From Ottowia testudinis (lineage in GTDB: Bacteria > Pseudomonadota > Gammaproteobacteria > Burkholderiales > Burkholderiaceae_C), in NCBI RefSeq assembly GCF_017498525.1, contig NZ_CP071796.1, forward strand, positions 3,844,001 through 3,908,000: DNA of 64,000 nt, in the 5' to 3' direction. This document shows, piece after piece, positions 17,756 through 26,140 of this stretch. Position 1 is the first letter of the stretch, and each line of letters starts with the position of its first letter. Position numbers and translations under genes: made by a program. The notes below the pieces were generated by a model that was not told where the DNA came from, made no database searches, and worked only from the letters and a program-made list of their open reading frames with translations.

Positions 17756-18196
17756 ATGCGTTACCTGATCGACACCAATGTGTTGTCCGAGCTGCGCAAG
17801 AAGCAGCCCGATGCGAATGTCGTGGCCTGGATGAAAGAGCGTCCGCGCCAGTCGCTGTTTCTCAGCGTGCTCACTTTGGGCGAAATCCGCAAAGGGGTGG
17901 AACAACTGCCCGACAGCGCGCGCAAATTAAGCTTGCTGGACTGGCTGACTGTAGAACTGCCGAATTACTTCGTGGGTCGCCTGCTGCCGGTCGATGCCGA
18001 TGTGGCCGACCAGTGGGGGCATCTGAGCGCCAAAGCAGGCAGACCGTTACCAGCCGTCGATGCTTTGCTGGCGGCCACAGCCCTGCAGCATCGGCTCACA
18101 CTCGTGACACGCAATACCCGGGATTTCGAGGGCTTGGGCGTTGACTTGCTTAACCCGTGGGAGACTCACTCCTCACCGCCCCAGCCCAAGAAGTGA
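17756..18196 (+). CDS. vapC: Type II toxin, VapC-type PIN-domain ribonuclease
   Basis: A 146-residue PIN-domain endoribonuclease. The acidic metal-binding residues are in place: Asp5 in YLIDTNVLSELRK, Glu in LTLGEIRKG, Asp in PAVDALLAATA, and Asp in RNTRDFEGLGV. It resembles the FitB/VapC branch. The ATG at 17756 begins 8 bp after the antitoxin stop. The 3' end overlaps the 3' end of the convergent tail gene by 24 bp, which shows the module is tightly fitted into the phage genome. Likely cleaves tRNA or another RNA; target unknown. Confidence 0.92.
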   Translation: MRYLIDTNVLSELRKKQPDANVVAWMKERPRQSLFLSVLTLGEIRKGVEQLPDSARKLSLLDWLTVELPNYFVGRLLPVDADVADQWGHLSAKAGRPLPAVDALLAATALQHRLTLVTRNTRDFEGLGVDLLNPWETHSSPPQPKK

Positions 18197-18832
18197 CTTT
18201 TCTATCGCTATCGCCAGCTTCGGCACCGTATCCATCACAGCACCGGTCACATCGATGCGAGAGCGCAGTTGCACGCGTGGCACCAACACCGCAATCGGTA
18301 CATCCGCTCCACGCTTGAGCCGACTCACGCCCGCCGCCTTGCGGTAGCGGCGCTTGGGCCCTGACAGCACCTTGTCGTGTTCACGGATGTTCTCTGCCAT
18401 GAGGATGATCTGGCCGCGCTTGTTCTTCACGAAGAAAGCATTTCCACCGCGCATCAACTCCTGCACCATCACCTTGAAGCGCTTGCGCCCGATGCGCCCG
18501 TGCAGCGGGATCAGCAGTCCCTTGCCTTTGCTGGATGCCACCACGCCACCGGACTGATGAATGCCAGCCCAGGGAATGGCGGACTTCACCAGCAGCGCCG
18601 GCAAGCGTGCCGGATCCCGGTCATACACCCTGGCCTTGAAGCCCTTTAGAAACACCGAGCGTTTCACATCCAGGCGGCTCGCCACATGGGCGCGCACATC
18701 GTCCTGCACCAGCTTGGCCTGCTGCTGCAGGGTTCTGGTGACAGCCGTTTTGACCTGCTGGCGAAACTCGCCGCCCCAACGGCGCAGTTGGACTTGTGCG
18801 GTGGCCGTGTTGAGGGTGAGGGAGATTTTCAT
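18173..18832 (-). CDS. Phage tail-completion type protein, DUF6441-like
   Basis: A 219-residue basic protein. The middle contains VKSAIPWAGIHQSGGVV and SKGKGLLIPLHG, followed by a Lys/Arg-rich stretch, similar to DUF6441 phage proteins that lie between the tail chaperones and the tape measure. No enzymatic motif is visible. Its 3' end overlaps vapC in convergent orientation. The family assignment is from memory and moderate. Confidence 0.6.
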   Translation of the reverse strand: MKISLTLNTATAQVQLRRWGGEFRQQVKTAVTRTLQQQAKLVQDDVRAHVASRLDVKRSVFLKGFKARVYDRDPARLPALLVKSAIPWAGIHQSGGVVASSKGKGLLIPLHGRIGRKRFKVMVQELMRGGNAFFVKNKRGQIILMAENIREHDKVLSGPKRRYRKAAGVSRLKRGADVPIAVLVPRVQLRSRIDVTGAVMDTVPKLAIAIEKSLLGLGR

Positions 18833-18844
18833 GGGGGAGTGAAG

Positions 18845-19156
18845 TCAGCCGTTATCTGATCTGGCATCAAAGCGGTCAAACACACGCTCCAGGGTTTTGG
18901 TATCAGCCCGGGCGGCCAGCACGGCCAGCGAGAGATCGCTGCGCAGGCCCTGGCTTTCCTGCCGGGCGATGGCTGACAGGTACAAGCGCACCTGCCCGAG
19001 CGTGTAGTGGGCTATGGCCTGTGGCGCATGCCCGTGGGCAATCAGGCGCTGGAAGATGTCGCGCCAGCGGGTTGATTGGTCGGCGCTGCTGGTACGCCCG
19101 TCACCTTGGCCATGCCCTGCGTGAGCACGGCGATGGTGCCCTGCAGTTGGGGCCAC
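18845..19156 (-). CDS. Second tail-assembly chaperone frame, probably made as a -1 frameshift fusion
   Basis: This frame is open from upstream of 19168 to 18845 and lies in the -1 frame relative to the first chaperone gene. Its conserved-looking part is RWRDIFQRLIAHGHAPQAIA through YTLGQVRLYLSAI to ERVFDRFDARSDNG. The only in-frame initiator near its 5' end is a GTG at 19156 without a ribosome site, so independent initiation is unlikely. With slippage at 19168-19174 the product would be a ~217-residue fusion (110 residues of the first frame plus 107 of this one), analogous to lambda gpG-T. Position just upstream of the tape measure region fits. Confidence 0.65.
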   Translation of the reverse strand: MAPTAGHHRRAHAGHGQGDGRTSSADQSTRWRDIFQRLIAHGHAPQAIAHYTLGQVRLYLSAIARQESQGLRSDLSLAVLAARADTKTLERVFDRFDARSDNG

Positions 19157-19497
19157 ACCGTCTGCAGCAAAAAATCCGCATTCACCTCCACCACCTTGGC
19201 AGCAAGAAGCACTAGTTCACCCACTGTGAGGGCTTGCACCCACTCCTTGCTGCAGCGCGCAGCAATCACCAGGGTGTCAATCACCGCATCGGTGTGCTCG
19301 ACAACCAAGGTCAGCCAGTCGGGTGACTGGCCGGGTGGTGTGTGCATCAGCACTTTGGCAATCGGTGTGATGCAACGTGTAAGTGGCTGGATTTCGGAAA
19401 CGCGGATGGGCGTGAGGGCTACGGTCTGGCCACCCAGCGTCAAGGTGACGGGTTGCGGGATCAGGACGGCAAGATCATCGGTATCAGCTTCGGTCAT
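19042..19497 (-). CDS. Tail-assembly chaperone, first frame (gpG-like)
   Basis: A 151-residue protein (MTEADTDDLAVLIPQPVTLT...) of mixed alpha-beta type lying between the tail tube gene and the tape measure region, the conserved position for tail-assembly chaperones in long-tailed phages. The ATG at 19497 follows AGGAGAGG; an upstream TTG at 19512 is less likely. Its reading frame contains T TTT TTG at 19174-19168, from which ribosomes can move into the -1 frame. Confidence 0.75.
   Translation of the reverse strand: MTEADTDDLAVLIPQPVTLTLGGQTVALTPIRVSEIQPLTRCITPIAKVLMHTPPGQSPDWLTLVVEHTDAVIDTLVIAARCSKEWVQALTVGELVLLAAKVVEVNADFLLQTVWPQLQGTIAVLTQGMAKVTGVPAAPTNQPAGATSSSA
19168..19174 (-). other. 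Putative -1 ribosomal frameshift site T TTT TTG
   Basis: The heptamer has the X XXY YYZ form and the right phase in the first chaperone frame (GAT TTT TTG). After a one-base backward slip both codons can re-pair on TTT. The -1 frame is open from here to 18845. No downstream structure was evaluated. Confidence 0.6.
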
Positions 19498-19508
19498 CTC
19501 GCCTCTCC

Positions 19509-20312
19509 TCAATTCACCTGCACGATGCGGCCGAACTGGCCGAGCAATGCATCAATGGGTTTGGTCGAATCGGCCAGCAGACTGCCCTCGAGTTCAAACT
19601 TGTTGTACTCGTCAGAAATCAGATTCAACTCTTTGAGCGGGTCAAAGGCCACCCGATAGAGTTCCACCAACACACGCGCATTGCCCTGTGCAGTGTTGAT
19701 GCCTTCCAGCCGCAGGAAACGCTCCGGCAAAGCCTGCGTGAAAATTCCAATCTCCGTGACCGCACCAAAGGCATAGCTGGCCTTGACCGGTGCCGCGAAG
19801 TCCACGGGCGGTGTGGCGCCACCTCCACCACCATTATTTGTGCGCAGAAACTGCACCGCCCCAAAGTCGAGATCAGCGGTGTAATCCACACCGGCCTGCA
19901 AGGTGACAGGCATTGCCGCATTGTCTTTGAGCACCAGATTGGAAATCTTCTGGTGCGCTAGGAAATAGCGCTCGCCCACCGTGGGCATAACGGCTGGTGT
20001 GGATTGCACACCAATCGGTTCATCGGTCACGGTAGCGCCGGCAGACAACTGGTGGTTGCCATAGAGGGCCAGCGCCAGATTCTCTTTGGTGAACTCTTCG
20101 ATGGTCAGCATCACCGTGGCCGATTTCTGCTTGACCATGCGGTGATCGAGCGCGCGTTGGCCCGACTGGCTCTCGAAATGCTCGAGCACATCGGTCTTGA
20201 GCGAGAGTTTCAGTTCGGCCACGTTGCCGGGCGACTGTGCTTCGATGGCCTGACCCAGCGCGTTGCGCTTGGCCAGAAACACTCGGCCCTGGAAGGATGC
20301 GTAGTAACTCAT
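19509..20312 (-). CDS. Major tail (tube) protein
   Basis: A 267-residue protein starting MSYYASFQGRVFLAKRN, with alternating strands and a conserved-looking segment LKLSLKTDVLEHFES, then LISDEYNKFELEGSLLAD near the C-terminus, as in tail tube proteins of siphophages. A Gly-rich loop (NNGGGGGATPP) splits the fold. It is placed between the tail terminator/connector genes and the chaperones, the standard location. Start overlaps the stop of the small upstream gene (ATGA). Confidence 0.85.
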   Translation of the reverse strand: MSYYASFQGRVFLAKRNALGQAIEAQSPGNVAELKLSLKTDVLEHFESQSGQRALDHRMVKQKSATVMLTIEEFTKENLALALYGNHQLSAGATVTDEPIGVQSTPAVMPTVGERYFLAHQKISNLVLKDNAAMPVTLQAGVDYTADLDFGAVQFLRTNNGGGGGATPPVDFAAPVKASYAFGAVTEIGIFTQALPERFLRLEGINTAQGNARVLVELYRVAFDPLKELNLISDEYNKFELEGSLLADSTKPIDALLGQFGRIVQVN

Positions 20313-20572
20313 GGGGCGTCTTTCTTGATGGAGGGTTTGAGGGGTTTGGGATCAGCAGCGTTGGCAGCACTGACAAACTCGGCAGCGCCTTCGGTCACCA
20401 GCCAGTTAGCCAGTTCATGCAGCAGTTCGATTTCGTCGCCGGGTTTGCAGGGCAGCCCGGCATGGGTGTGGGTTTTGATGAGGCGCACCTTGCGGGTGAG
20501 CGCGCTGGAAGGTGCGGCGTCCGGCGCAGGCACAGCCGCGCCGCCAGCCGCTGTCGCGGAAGCAGTGTTCAT
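20309..20572 (-). CDS. Small phage protein, DUF7210-like
   Basis: An 87-residue protein. After an Ala/Pro-rich leader it has KVRLIKTHTHAGLPCKPGDE and then ELLHELANWLVTEGAAEFV, a pattern seen in small phage proteins that lie between the connector and tail tube genes. The start at 20572 follows AGGA. Role unknown; the domain name is from memory. Confidence 0.6.
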   Translation of the reverse strand: MNTASATAAGGAAVPAPDAAPSSALTRKVRLIKTHTHAGLPCKPGDEIELLHELANWLVTEGAAEFVSAANAADPKPLKPSIKKDAP

Positions 20573-20624
20573 AAAAAATCCTGAGAGATTGAAAGAAGCA
20601 GGTGTATGCAAGCGGCTGCGGGAT

Positions 20625-21110
20625 TCAGCCCTGCACCGTCAGATCACCCATCAGCGTGCGGTAGCTGATGGCATAGCGGGCCGGAATGGCGCAGACCACC
20701 GGGTCGGCATCCTCGATGTCCCACTCGGTTTCCAGCTCACGCAGGCCCAGCGCCAGACCACCGAAGTTGACATCGGCGAACATGGTGGCATGGGCAGCGG
20801 CAAGCAGTTGATCAGCCTGCGTTTCAGCCACCACCAGGGTGCTGCCATCAGGGGCCAGTTGCGTGCGCGCTAATGCGGTGATGCGAACCGTCAATTCGCG
20901 CGTGACTCGGTCATTGGCGCGCTGAGTGATGGCATCGCCTTCGACAAACACCACCAGTGCGGGCGATTGCTCACGCGTGAGGGCCACGGTCGGATTGCGG
21001 TGCACTGTAAATGCTGGAAGTTCGCGCAAGACCGCATCGGTAGCCAATTGCTGCAGGCGAGTGACCACCGCTTGCAGAGTCTGCTCACGGATGGAGTTGG
21101 ATGCTGCCAT
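20625..21110 (-). CDS. Phage tail terminator or neck protein (gpU-like)
   Basis: A 161-residue protein: an N-terminal helix (REQTLQAVVTRLQQLA), then strands with a conserved-looking PALVVFVEGD and TRELTVRITALAR, a pattern typical of tail terminator proteins. It lies between the head-tail connector and tail tube genes. The ATG at 21110 has GAGG eight bases upstream and is preferred over the GTG at 21116. Confidence 0.65.
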   Translation of the reverse strand: MAASNSIREQTLQAVVTRLQQLATDAVLRELPAFTVHRNPTVALTREQSPALVVFVEGDAITQRANDRVTRELTVRITALARTQLAPDGSTLVVAETQADQLLAAAHATMFADVNFGGLALGLRELETEWDIEDADPVVCAIPARYAISYRTLMGDLTVQG

Positions 21111-21112
21111 GG

Positions 21113-21502
21113 TCACAGCCTCGTCAGCTGTGCCCGCATTTCCGAGCCATCACCCAGCACGCGCAGATACCGCACCTGGAAATGATGCCCTTCGATGGCC
21201 AGCGACTCGCCAGTTTTGAGTCCCGGAAACCTGCTGGCCGCGAAAGTGATAACCACATCCGGCGCCACCGTCAAACCGTCCAGCAGCGTTTCATCCGGCC
21301 TCGTAAAACCCACATCGGTGGTCTGCACCGTGCCATCGGCGAGCTTGCGCGTGCAGCGCTTGAGCATCCCGGCCCGCGCTGCGGCGGCATACAGGGCTTC
21401 GATGCGAATGCCTGTAATTGCTGGCTGGACAACTGCCTGACCATCTCCATCTCCGCCCAGAAACTCCGTAAAGTCCGGCGCTTGTTCAGGATCGCGTGTC
21501 AT
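21113..21502 (-). CDS. Head-tail connector or attachment protein (gpFII-like)
   Basis: A 129-residue protein directly downstream of the major capsid gene. It has a flexible acidic N-terminus (DFTEFLGGDGDGQAVV) and a beta-barrel-like remainder (VVITFAASRFPGLKTGESLA). Position and size match lambda gpFII-type attachment proteins. Functional assignment is mainly positional. Confidence 0.55.
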   Translation of the reverse strand: MTRDPEQAPDFTEFLGGDGDGQAVVQPAITGIRIEALYAAAARAGMLKRCTRKLADGTVQTTDVGFTRPDETLLDGLTVAPDVVITFAASRFPGLKTGESLAIEGHHFQVRYLRVLGDGSEMRAQLTRL

Positions 21503-21515
21503 TGCGCTGACCCCA

Positions 21516-22523
21516 TCATGCCTTCAGCTTGACCAGCACCGCCGGGCGGTGGCAGATCGGCAGCGGATTGCTCTGGGTGTGCAGATCGGTGCCACGCTCA
21601 AACTTGCGCGGCTCCTGCTTGGCGTACAGCGGCTGGCCCAGGGTATTGACGGTTTCGTTGAAATCCGCCGGTGCCACATAGGTCGCAAAAGTGTCCAGCG
21701 TGCCCAGCGGAAACACATGGGCTTCGCCTTCTTCAATGAAGCGGCGGGTTTTACCGTCGGGAGCCGTGGCCTGACCCCGGTATTCCTCGAAGGTGATCTT
21801 GCCGAATTCAAATCCGCTGCGGTAGTCACCCCGCAGAAACGCGCCTTCCTGCCACTTGTCGAAGGCTTCCTTGACCAGTTTGTGGCCCGTAAGGGCATCG
21901 AAGAACTCCGGCGAGCACAGGCAATGCAGGCGGGTCATGTATTCGCCGCGCAGGTTGTCTTCCACATAGCGCGAGACGGAAATGCACTTGGCCTTGACAT
22001 CCGTGGTTTCGGTACCCAGCGCCATGTTGAAGACTTTGGGTGCAATGCCGAATTCGTCGTAGAGGTTGTAAAGCTCCGAGCCATCGGCATCCAGGATGAT
22101 GCCTTTGAGTGCCCCCATGCGCAGATGCTCCAGGGTGATGGCGTGCTTGTTGCGCATGGTGCCGAGATGCTCGATCATCACATTGGAGAGGGTCTGCAAC
22201 TCCGATTCGGAGCCAAAGGCACGGATGCCCTGGACTTCTTCGGGCAACACCACATCGTCGTGCGGGATGTGCGGAATGATGAAAGAGCGCAGCTTGCGCT
22301 TGCCGCGCACACCCACCGTGCCGGGTGAACCGACCGGAGCCGTGGGCAAGAGGGACAGAACACCATTCTTCTCTTCAATGGCAATCTGGCGCAGGCGCAC
22401 CGATTTGATGGGGAACAGGTTCATCTCTTCCATCCGGCCATAGGAGTTGGGCAGGATGTTGAGCGCCGTGGTCAGCGCCGCCGTGTTGAAGGCGGGATTC
22501 GCAAAAGGGTTGTTCATGGGCAT
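21516..22523 (-). CDS. Major capsid protein, lambda gpE family
   Basis: A 335-residue HK97-fold coat protein of the lambda gpE type. Recognisable segments are LNILPNSYGRMEEMNLFP near the N-terminus, RSFIIPHIPHDDVVLPEEVQ in the middle, and SNPLPICHRPAVLVKL at the C-terminus. It is preceded by the decoration protein and protease/scaffold genes, as in lambda. The first ATG at 22523 has GGAG eight bases upstream. High confidence. Confidence 0.95.
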   Translation of the reverse strand: MPMNNPFANPAFNTAALTTALNILPNSYGRMEEMNLFPIKSVRLRQIAIEEKNGVLSLLPTAPVGSPGTVGVRGKRKLRSFIIPHIPHDDVVLPEEVQGIRAFGSESELQTLSNVMIEHLGTMRNKHAITLEHLRMGALKGIILDADGSELYNLYDEFGIAPKVFNMALGTETTDVKAKCISVSRYVEDNLRGEYMTRLHCLCSPEFFDALTGHKLVKEAFDKWQEGAFLRGDYRSGFEFGKITFEEYRGQATAPDGKTRRFIEEGEAHVFPLGTLDTFATYVAPADFNETVNTLGQPLYAKQEPRKFERGTDLHTQSNPLPICHRPAVLVKLKA

Positions 22524-22543
22524 GGGGGAAACTCCGGTAGGGG

Positions 22544-22921
22544 TTAAACGGCCTGGCGCACCAGCACACCCAACGCCTTGAGTTGGGCCATGGCGGCAGC
22601 CTTCGCTTCGGTGGTGATGTCCTTTGGCCAGGTCAGCGCGTGATGCGCCACGATGGCGTGGCGGGCCACCATCAGGCCGTCATCACGTTCCGCCAGACTG
22701 GCATTGCAGTCCTGCAGCAGCACGCCAGCGGCGATCTGGCTGCCATCGGTGGCGGCAGGATCCAGCGCACGGCATTTGCCGGTGGCCGTCACCACGCCGA
22801 CCACGGTGCCCAGAACCAGGTGCTGGCCGGCCAGCACGGTGACGCGCTCGCGCGAGTAGAGATTGGGCGCTTCGTACTTGAGAAGATCGCCCAGATTGAG
22901 GGATTCGGTGATTTCAGGCAT
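22544..22921 (-). CDS. Head decoration protein, lambda gpD family
   Basis: A 125-residue capsid-stabilising protein that binds the expanded head. It contains VLAGQHLVLGTVVGVVTATG and AAGVLLQDCNASLAERDD, characteristic of the HDPD family, and ends in a segment on MAQLKALGVLVRQAV. The start at 22921 lies inside the end of the upstream protease/scaffold gene (8-bp overlap), as is common in this module. The longer frame to 22984 is rejected. Confidence 0.92.
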   Translation of the reverse strand: MPEITESLNLGDLLKYEAPNLYSRERVTVLAGQHLVLGTVVGVVTATGKCRALDPAATDGSQIAAGVLLQDCNASLAERDDGLMVARHAIVAHHALTWPKDITTEAKAAAMAQLKALGVLVRQAV

Positions 22922-23357
22922 GGAAGGCTCCGGACATGGATGGCAGATGGGCAAAGGCGGCAGCGGGACGACCAGCCAGCGCAAGCGCCGCCTGCACCAC
23001 GGGGTTGTTGGGGCCGGTCAGGGCAACGGCAGAAGCGCTGGAACCAGAGGTGGCAGAAGCACCTGATGCAGATGAAGCTGCAGGTGCGATGTGGCTGCTG
23101 ATCTCAAGGCTGCTGCCTGCTTGTACGGCCAGCAACTGGCTGCGCACCTGCGCGACCGTGGCACCAGCAGACAGGAAGCCCGCAATCAGATCGGTGCGGC
23201 CGGCCAGTTGGCAGAGTTGGGCGATTTCGAGGGCGGGGTTGGGCGAACTTGCTGCTGCAGTCACAGCTGGAGCCGTGGAATCAGCTGCGTTGGCTGCCGC
23301 TTGCGCGAGTGCTGCTGCAGACGATGGCATTTCAGATTGAGGGTTGTGTTCAGACAT
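22914..23357 (-). CDS. Putative nested scaffold protein (Nu3-like), in frame within the protease gene
   Basis: An internal ATG (MSEHNPQSEMPSSAAALAQ) preceded by CAGGAA at about five bases would produce a 147-residue Ala/Ser-rich helical protein from the 3' part of the protease gene. The same arrangement is known for lambda Nu3. Expression is inferred from the ribosome site and family precedent only. Confidence 0.5.
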   Translation of the reverse strand: MSEHNPQSEMPSSAAALAQAAANAADSTAPAVTAAASSPNPALEIAQLCQLAGRTDLIAGFLSAGATVAQVRSQLLAVQAGSSLEISSHIAPAASSASGASATSGSSASAVALTGPNNPVVQAALALAGRPAAAFAHLPSMSGAFHA

Positions 23358-24335
23358 GACGATTCCTGAAGAGTTGGTTTCAGATACAGAAACAGGCGCA
23401 GCCGGAGTGTTCCTGGGCGCGCCTGCGGAAGGGGTGGAGAGCAGCAACGACCTCTGGGTCAATACACGCGGTGGCCCGGTAGAGCCTCTTGGCACTCCTT
23501 GCAGCAAGGCAGCCATCTCGGCCATTGCGTCATCCAGCGTGCCCACCGCATCGGCAAAGCCACAGGAAACAGCGTCGTTGCCGAAGAACAATCCGGCTTC
23601 GGTGGCCTTGACGGCGTCCACCGTCAGATTGCGGTGCAAGGCCACGCCCTGAGCAAAAAGGTCATAGAGCCGGTTGACTTCTGCCTGCAGGGCGGACTCC
23701 GCATCACCGGACAGTGGTGCATGAGGGCTCAGATCGTTTTTGTGGGCACCCGCAGTGATGGCGCGATAGTGCAGGCCATCACGCGCATCCCTGACCGACT
23801 GGTCGACATGGAGGGCAATCACACCGACCGAGCCGACACCTCCCGTGCGCGGCAACACAATGCGTTGTGCAGCCGCCGCGAGTGCATACGCCGCCGAGAA
23901 AGCCATGTCATTGGCCACGGCCCACACCGGTTTGACCTTGCAGGCGGCACGAATCTGATCCGCCAGATCGAACACACCACCAGCTTCGCCACCGGGCGAG
24001 TCGATGTCCAGCACGATGCCGCGCACAGCGGGATCAGCCACCGCTGCCGCCAGTTGCTGCGCCAGTGCGGTGTAGCTGGTCAGGCCCGAGGCCGCTTCCA
24101 GACCGACCGTTCGCCGCACCAGCGTGCCGTAGACCGGAATCACGGCAACGCCGGACTCTGCACCGGGCGTGGGGTCACGCACTTTGGGCTGGAAGTCAGT
24201 GGCACCCAGCATGGCGGGCGAGGCCGACCAGTTCACCCGTGCTCCCAGCACCGATAGGATGGTGTCGAGTTTGTGGCGATGGATCAACAGCGGCATCCCG
24301 TAAAGACGGGACGCCAGATGGGGCAAAGGGTTCAT
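22914..24335 (-). CDS. S49-family prohead protease with C-terminal scaffold region
   Basis: A 473-residue protein. Residues ~60-270 form a SppA-type serine peptidase: GIVLDIDSPGGEAGG, the nucleophile Ser147 in NDMAFSAAYALA, and a Lys (about 199) in the AGAHKND segment likely to be the general base. The C-terminal ~150 residues are Ala/Ser-rich and probably scaffold. An internal ATG at 23357 with CAGGAA upstream could give the scaffold alone, as lambda C and Nu3. The start overlaps the portal stop by ATGA. Confidence 0.92.
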   Translation of the reverse strand: MNPLPHLASRLYGMPLLIHRHKLDTILSVLGARVNWSASPAMLGATDFQPKVRDPTPGAESGVAVIPVYGTLVRRTVGLEAASGLTSYTALAQQLAAAVADPAVRGIVLDIDSPGGEAGGVFDLADQIRAACKVKPVWAVANDMAFSAAYALAAAAQRIVLPRTGGVGSVGVIALHVDQSVRDARDGLHYRAITAGAHKNDLSPHAPLSGDAESALQAEVNRLYDLFAQGVALHRNLTVDAVKATEAGLFFGNDAVSCGFADAVGTLDDAMAEMAALLQGVPRGSTGPPRVLTQRSLLLSTPSAGAPRNTPAAPVSVSETNSSGIVMSEHNPQSEMPSSAAALAQAAANAADSTAPAVTAAASSPNPALEIAQLCQLAGRTDLIAGFLSAGATVAQVRSQLLAVQAGSSLEISSHIAPAASSASGASATSGSSASAVALTGPNNPVVQAALALAGRPAAAFAHLPSMSGAFHA

Positions 24336-25912
24336 GGTGTTGGAGAAGAAGAAACGTTGTCAGCAGTCGATGTCGCATCAGCTGCACTCTGGTGATTGCC
24401 TACGCGGCTGGTCTGGCGGGCATCGGAATCAAAGATCAGGCCGAGTTCGTCGGCGCGCTGGTTGTCCGCCGCAATCTCACGATCCACGTCTTCGGCGTCG
24501 TAGCCAAATGCCGCAATCGCTTCCGAGCGGCTCATCAGTCCCGCGCGGATGGCCAGCAGCATGGCCTTGAACTCTTTCTCGGGATCGACCCACTGCCAGC
24601 CCTGCGGAATCCACTTGGCCTGGCCGTAGTGACGCCGGCTGGCCGAGTCACCCTTCAGGTAGCCGCTGGCCGTGATGCTCCCGGCCAGCACGGCCTGTTT
24701 GAGCCATGCCGCCCAGACGGGCCGGCACATCTGGTGCACCAGCACGCTGTGCTGGATCATTTCGCAGCGGCGGCGGAATTCCAAGAGTCCTGCCCGAATG
24801 GAGGAGTAGTTCACGCCGCTCAGATCACCCGTCAACTGTTCATAGGTGATGCCCATGGCAGCAGCAACCGCCCGAAACTGAGTGCGCAGGAATTCACCAT
24901 AGGAGCCACCCACATCCGCCGGATCGGAGAACTTGATGTCTTCGCCCGGCTCCAGAATTTGCAGGGTTCCGGGCTCCAGGCCCGACAAAGCCACGCCTGC
25001 TGCGTCGGGCGCGCCTTCCCCCATCAGGTTGTCTTCCGGGTGCTGGCGGGTGACGAACCCGGCGAACATGGCAGCCGTCTTCTTGCGCACCAGTTCGGCA
25101 TCGTCGTACTGGTCCAGCTCGTGCAACTTGACCAGGGCGCGCGACAGCCAGGGTTCCCCCCGGATCTGGCCCGGGCGCAGCACGCGGTACAGATGCAGCA
25201 CTTCGGCGGCAGGCACGCGCACGGTGTCAATGCCGTTGCCCGAGTTCTGCCCGGCACCGCTGCCCGACATTGGCGCCAGTCGGCCATCTTCCGGATGCGC
25301 GCGATACAGGTGGTAAGCCACACGGCGGCCCAATGCATCAAACTCAATGCCTGCGCGGATCACGTTGCCGCCAGAACCTGAGCCCCCTTCGGTAGGCAGA
25401 TCACGGTTGAGCGTGATCGGCAGATGTTCCGATTCCAGCAACTGGATTTGCAGCGGTACCGTCAAACCATCTTCCAGACGCCGTGGCCGCAGCCGGACCA
25501 GGCATTCACCAGCTTCCAGCATGGCGCGGCAGGCGAGCGCCTGCAGGCCGTAGAAGTCAGTCTGCCCGGCCGTATCGGCTTCTTCCGTCCAGTCGCGCCA
25601 CAGGGCCTGCACCGCTTTGCGAAACGCATCGTCCGGGCACAGGCTTTGTGGCTTGATGCCGGTGCCCACCGCATTGGCGACAAAGGCATCCAGCGCGGCA
25701 TTAGCCCAGGCATTGCGCCGCACCAAGTCCCGGCTTTTGCTGCGCAGGTCGGAATGGGTGGACAGCAACGCCGCAACCGCACCCGGATTGCCCGGTGTCC
25801 AGCCAAATGCGCGACGTCCCCGGCCTGCGGCTTCGTGCAGGGGCGACGATGCAGGATTGCCGGTGAACATGCGCCACAGCCGGGATGGCCACTGGCTCAA
25901 CATGCGTCCCAT
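24332..25912 (-). CDS. Portal protein, lambda gpB family
   Basis: A 526-residue portal that forms the ring at the unique head vertex through which DNA passes. Typical lambda-portal segments are LVRRNAWANAALDAFVANAV, VRVPAAEVLHLYRVLRPGQI and LTGDLSGVNYSSIRAGLLEF. The C-terminal ~50 residues are charged and disordered-looking. The ATG at 25912 shares a base with the gpW stop and follows AAGGGG. High confidence. Confidence 0.95.
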   Translation of the reverse strand: MGRMLSQWPSRLWRMFTGNPASSPLHEAAGRGRRAFGWTPGNPGAVAALLSTHSDLRSKSRDLVRRNAWANAALDAFVANAVGTGIKPQSLCPDDAFRKAVQALWRDWTEEADTAGQTDFYGLQALACRAMLEAGECLVRLRPRRLEDGLTVPLQIQLLESEHLPITLNRDLPTEGGSGSGGNVIRAGIEFDALGRRVAYHLYRAHPEDGRLAPMSGSGAGQNSGNGIDTVRVPAAEVLHLYRVLRPGQIRGEPWLSRALVKLHELDQYDDAELVRKKTAAMFAGFVTRQHPEDNLMGEGAPDAAGVALSGLEPGTLQILEPGEDIKFSDPADVGGSYGEFLRTQFRAVAAAMGITYEQLTGDLSGVNYSSIRAGLLEFRRRCEMIQHSVLVHQMCRPVWAAWLKQAVLAGSITASGYLKGDSASRRHYGQAKWIPQGWQWVDPEKEFKAMLLAIRAGLMSRSEAIAAFGYDAEDVDREIAADNQRADELGLIFDSDARQTSRVGNHQSAADATSTADNVSSSPTP

Positions 25913-26133
25913 CAAAACCCCTTGCTGGTGGTCACGCGGATCTGGCGCGGCGCACCGGTGGTCAATCCTGTGGCCGCAGCCTGCTCAAACAGGCCGCGTT
26001 TGACTTCAGCAATCGCAGCCTTGAGTTCATCGACGGAGCGGTATTCGACGGTCTTGTCAGCAAAGGTGACGCGGCGTTCACCATTGGCCAGCGCCTCTTC
26101 GAGTTGCGCGAGATGTTGTTCGGTATAGGCCAT
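25912..26133 (-). CDS. Head-tail joining protein gpW
   Basis: A 73-residue protein (MAYTEQHLAQLEEALANGER...) with the gpW pattern VTFADKTVEYRSVDELKAAI. It attaches after packaging to close the portal and receive the tail. Size and position immediately before the portal gene match lambda W. Confidence 0.92.
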   Translation of the reverse strand: MAYTEQHLAQLEEALANGERRVTFADKTVEYRSVDELKAAIAEVKRGLFEQAAATGLTTGAPRQIRVTTSKGF

Positions 26134-26140
26134 GGTGGAT

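Noticed and set aside
24065-25381. 438-codon frame antisense to the portal gene
   Set aside because: Shadow of a conserved gene; no ribosome site and noise-like composition.
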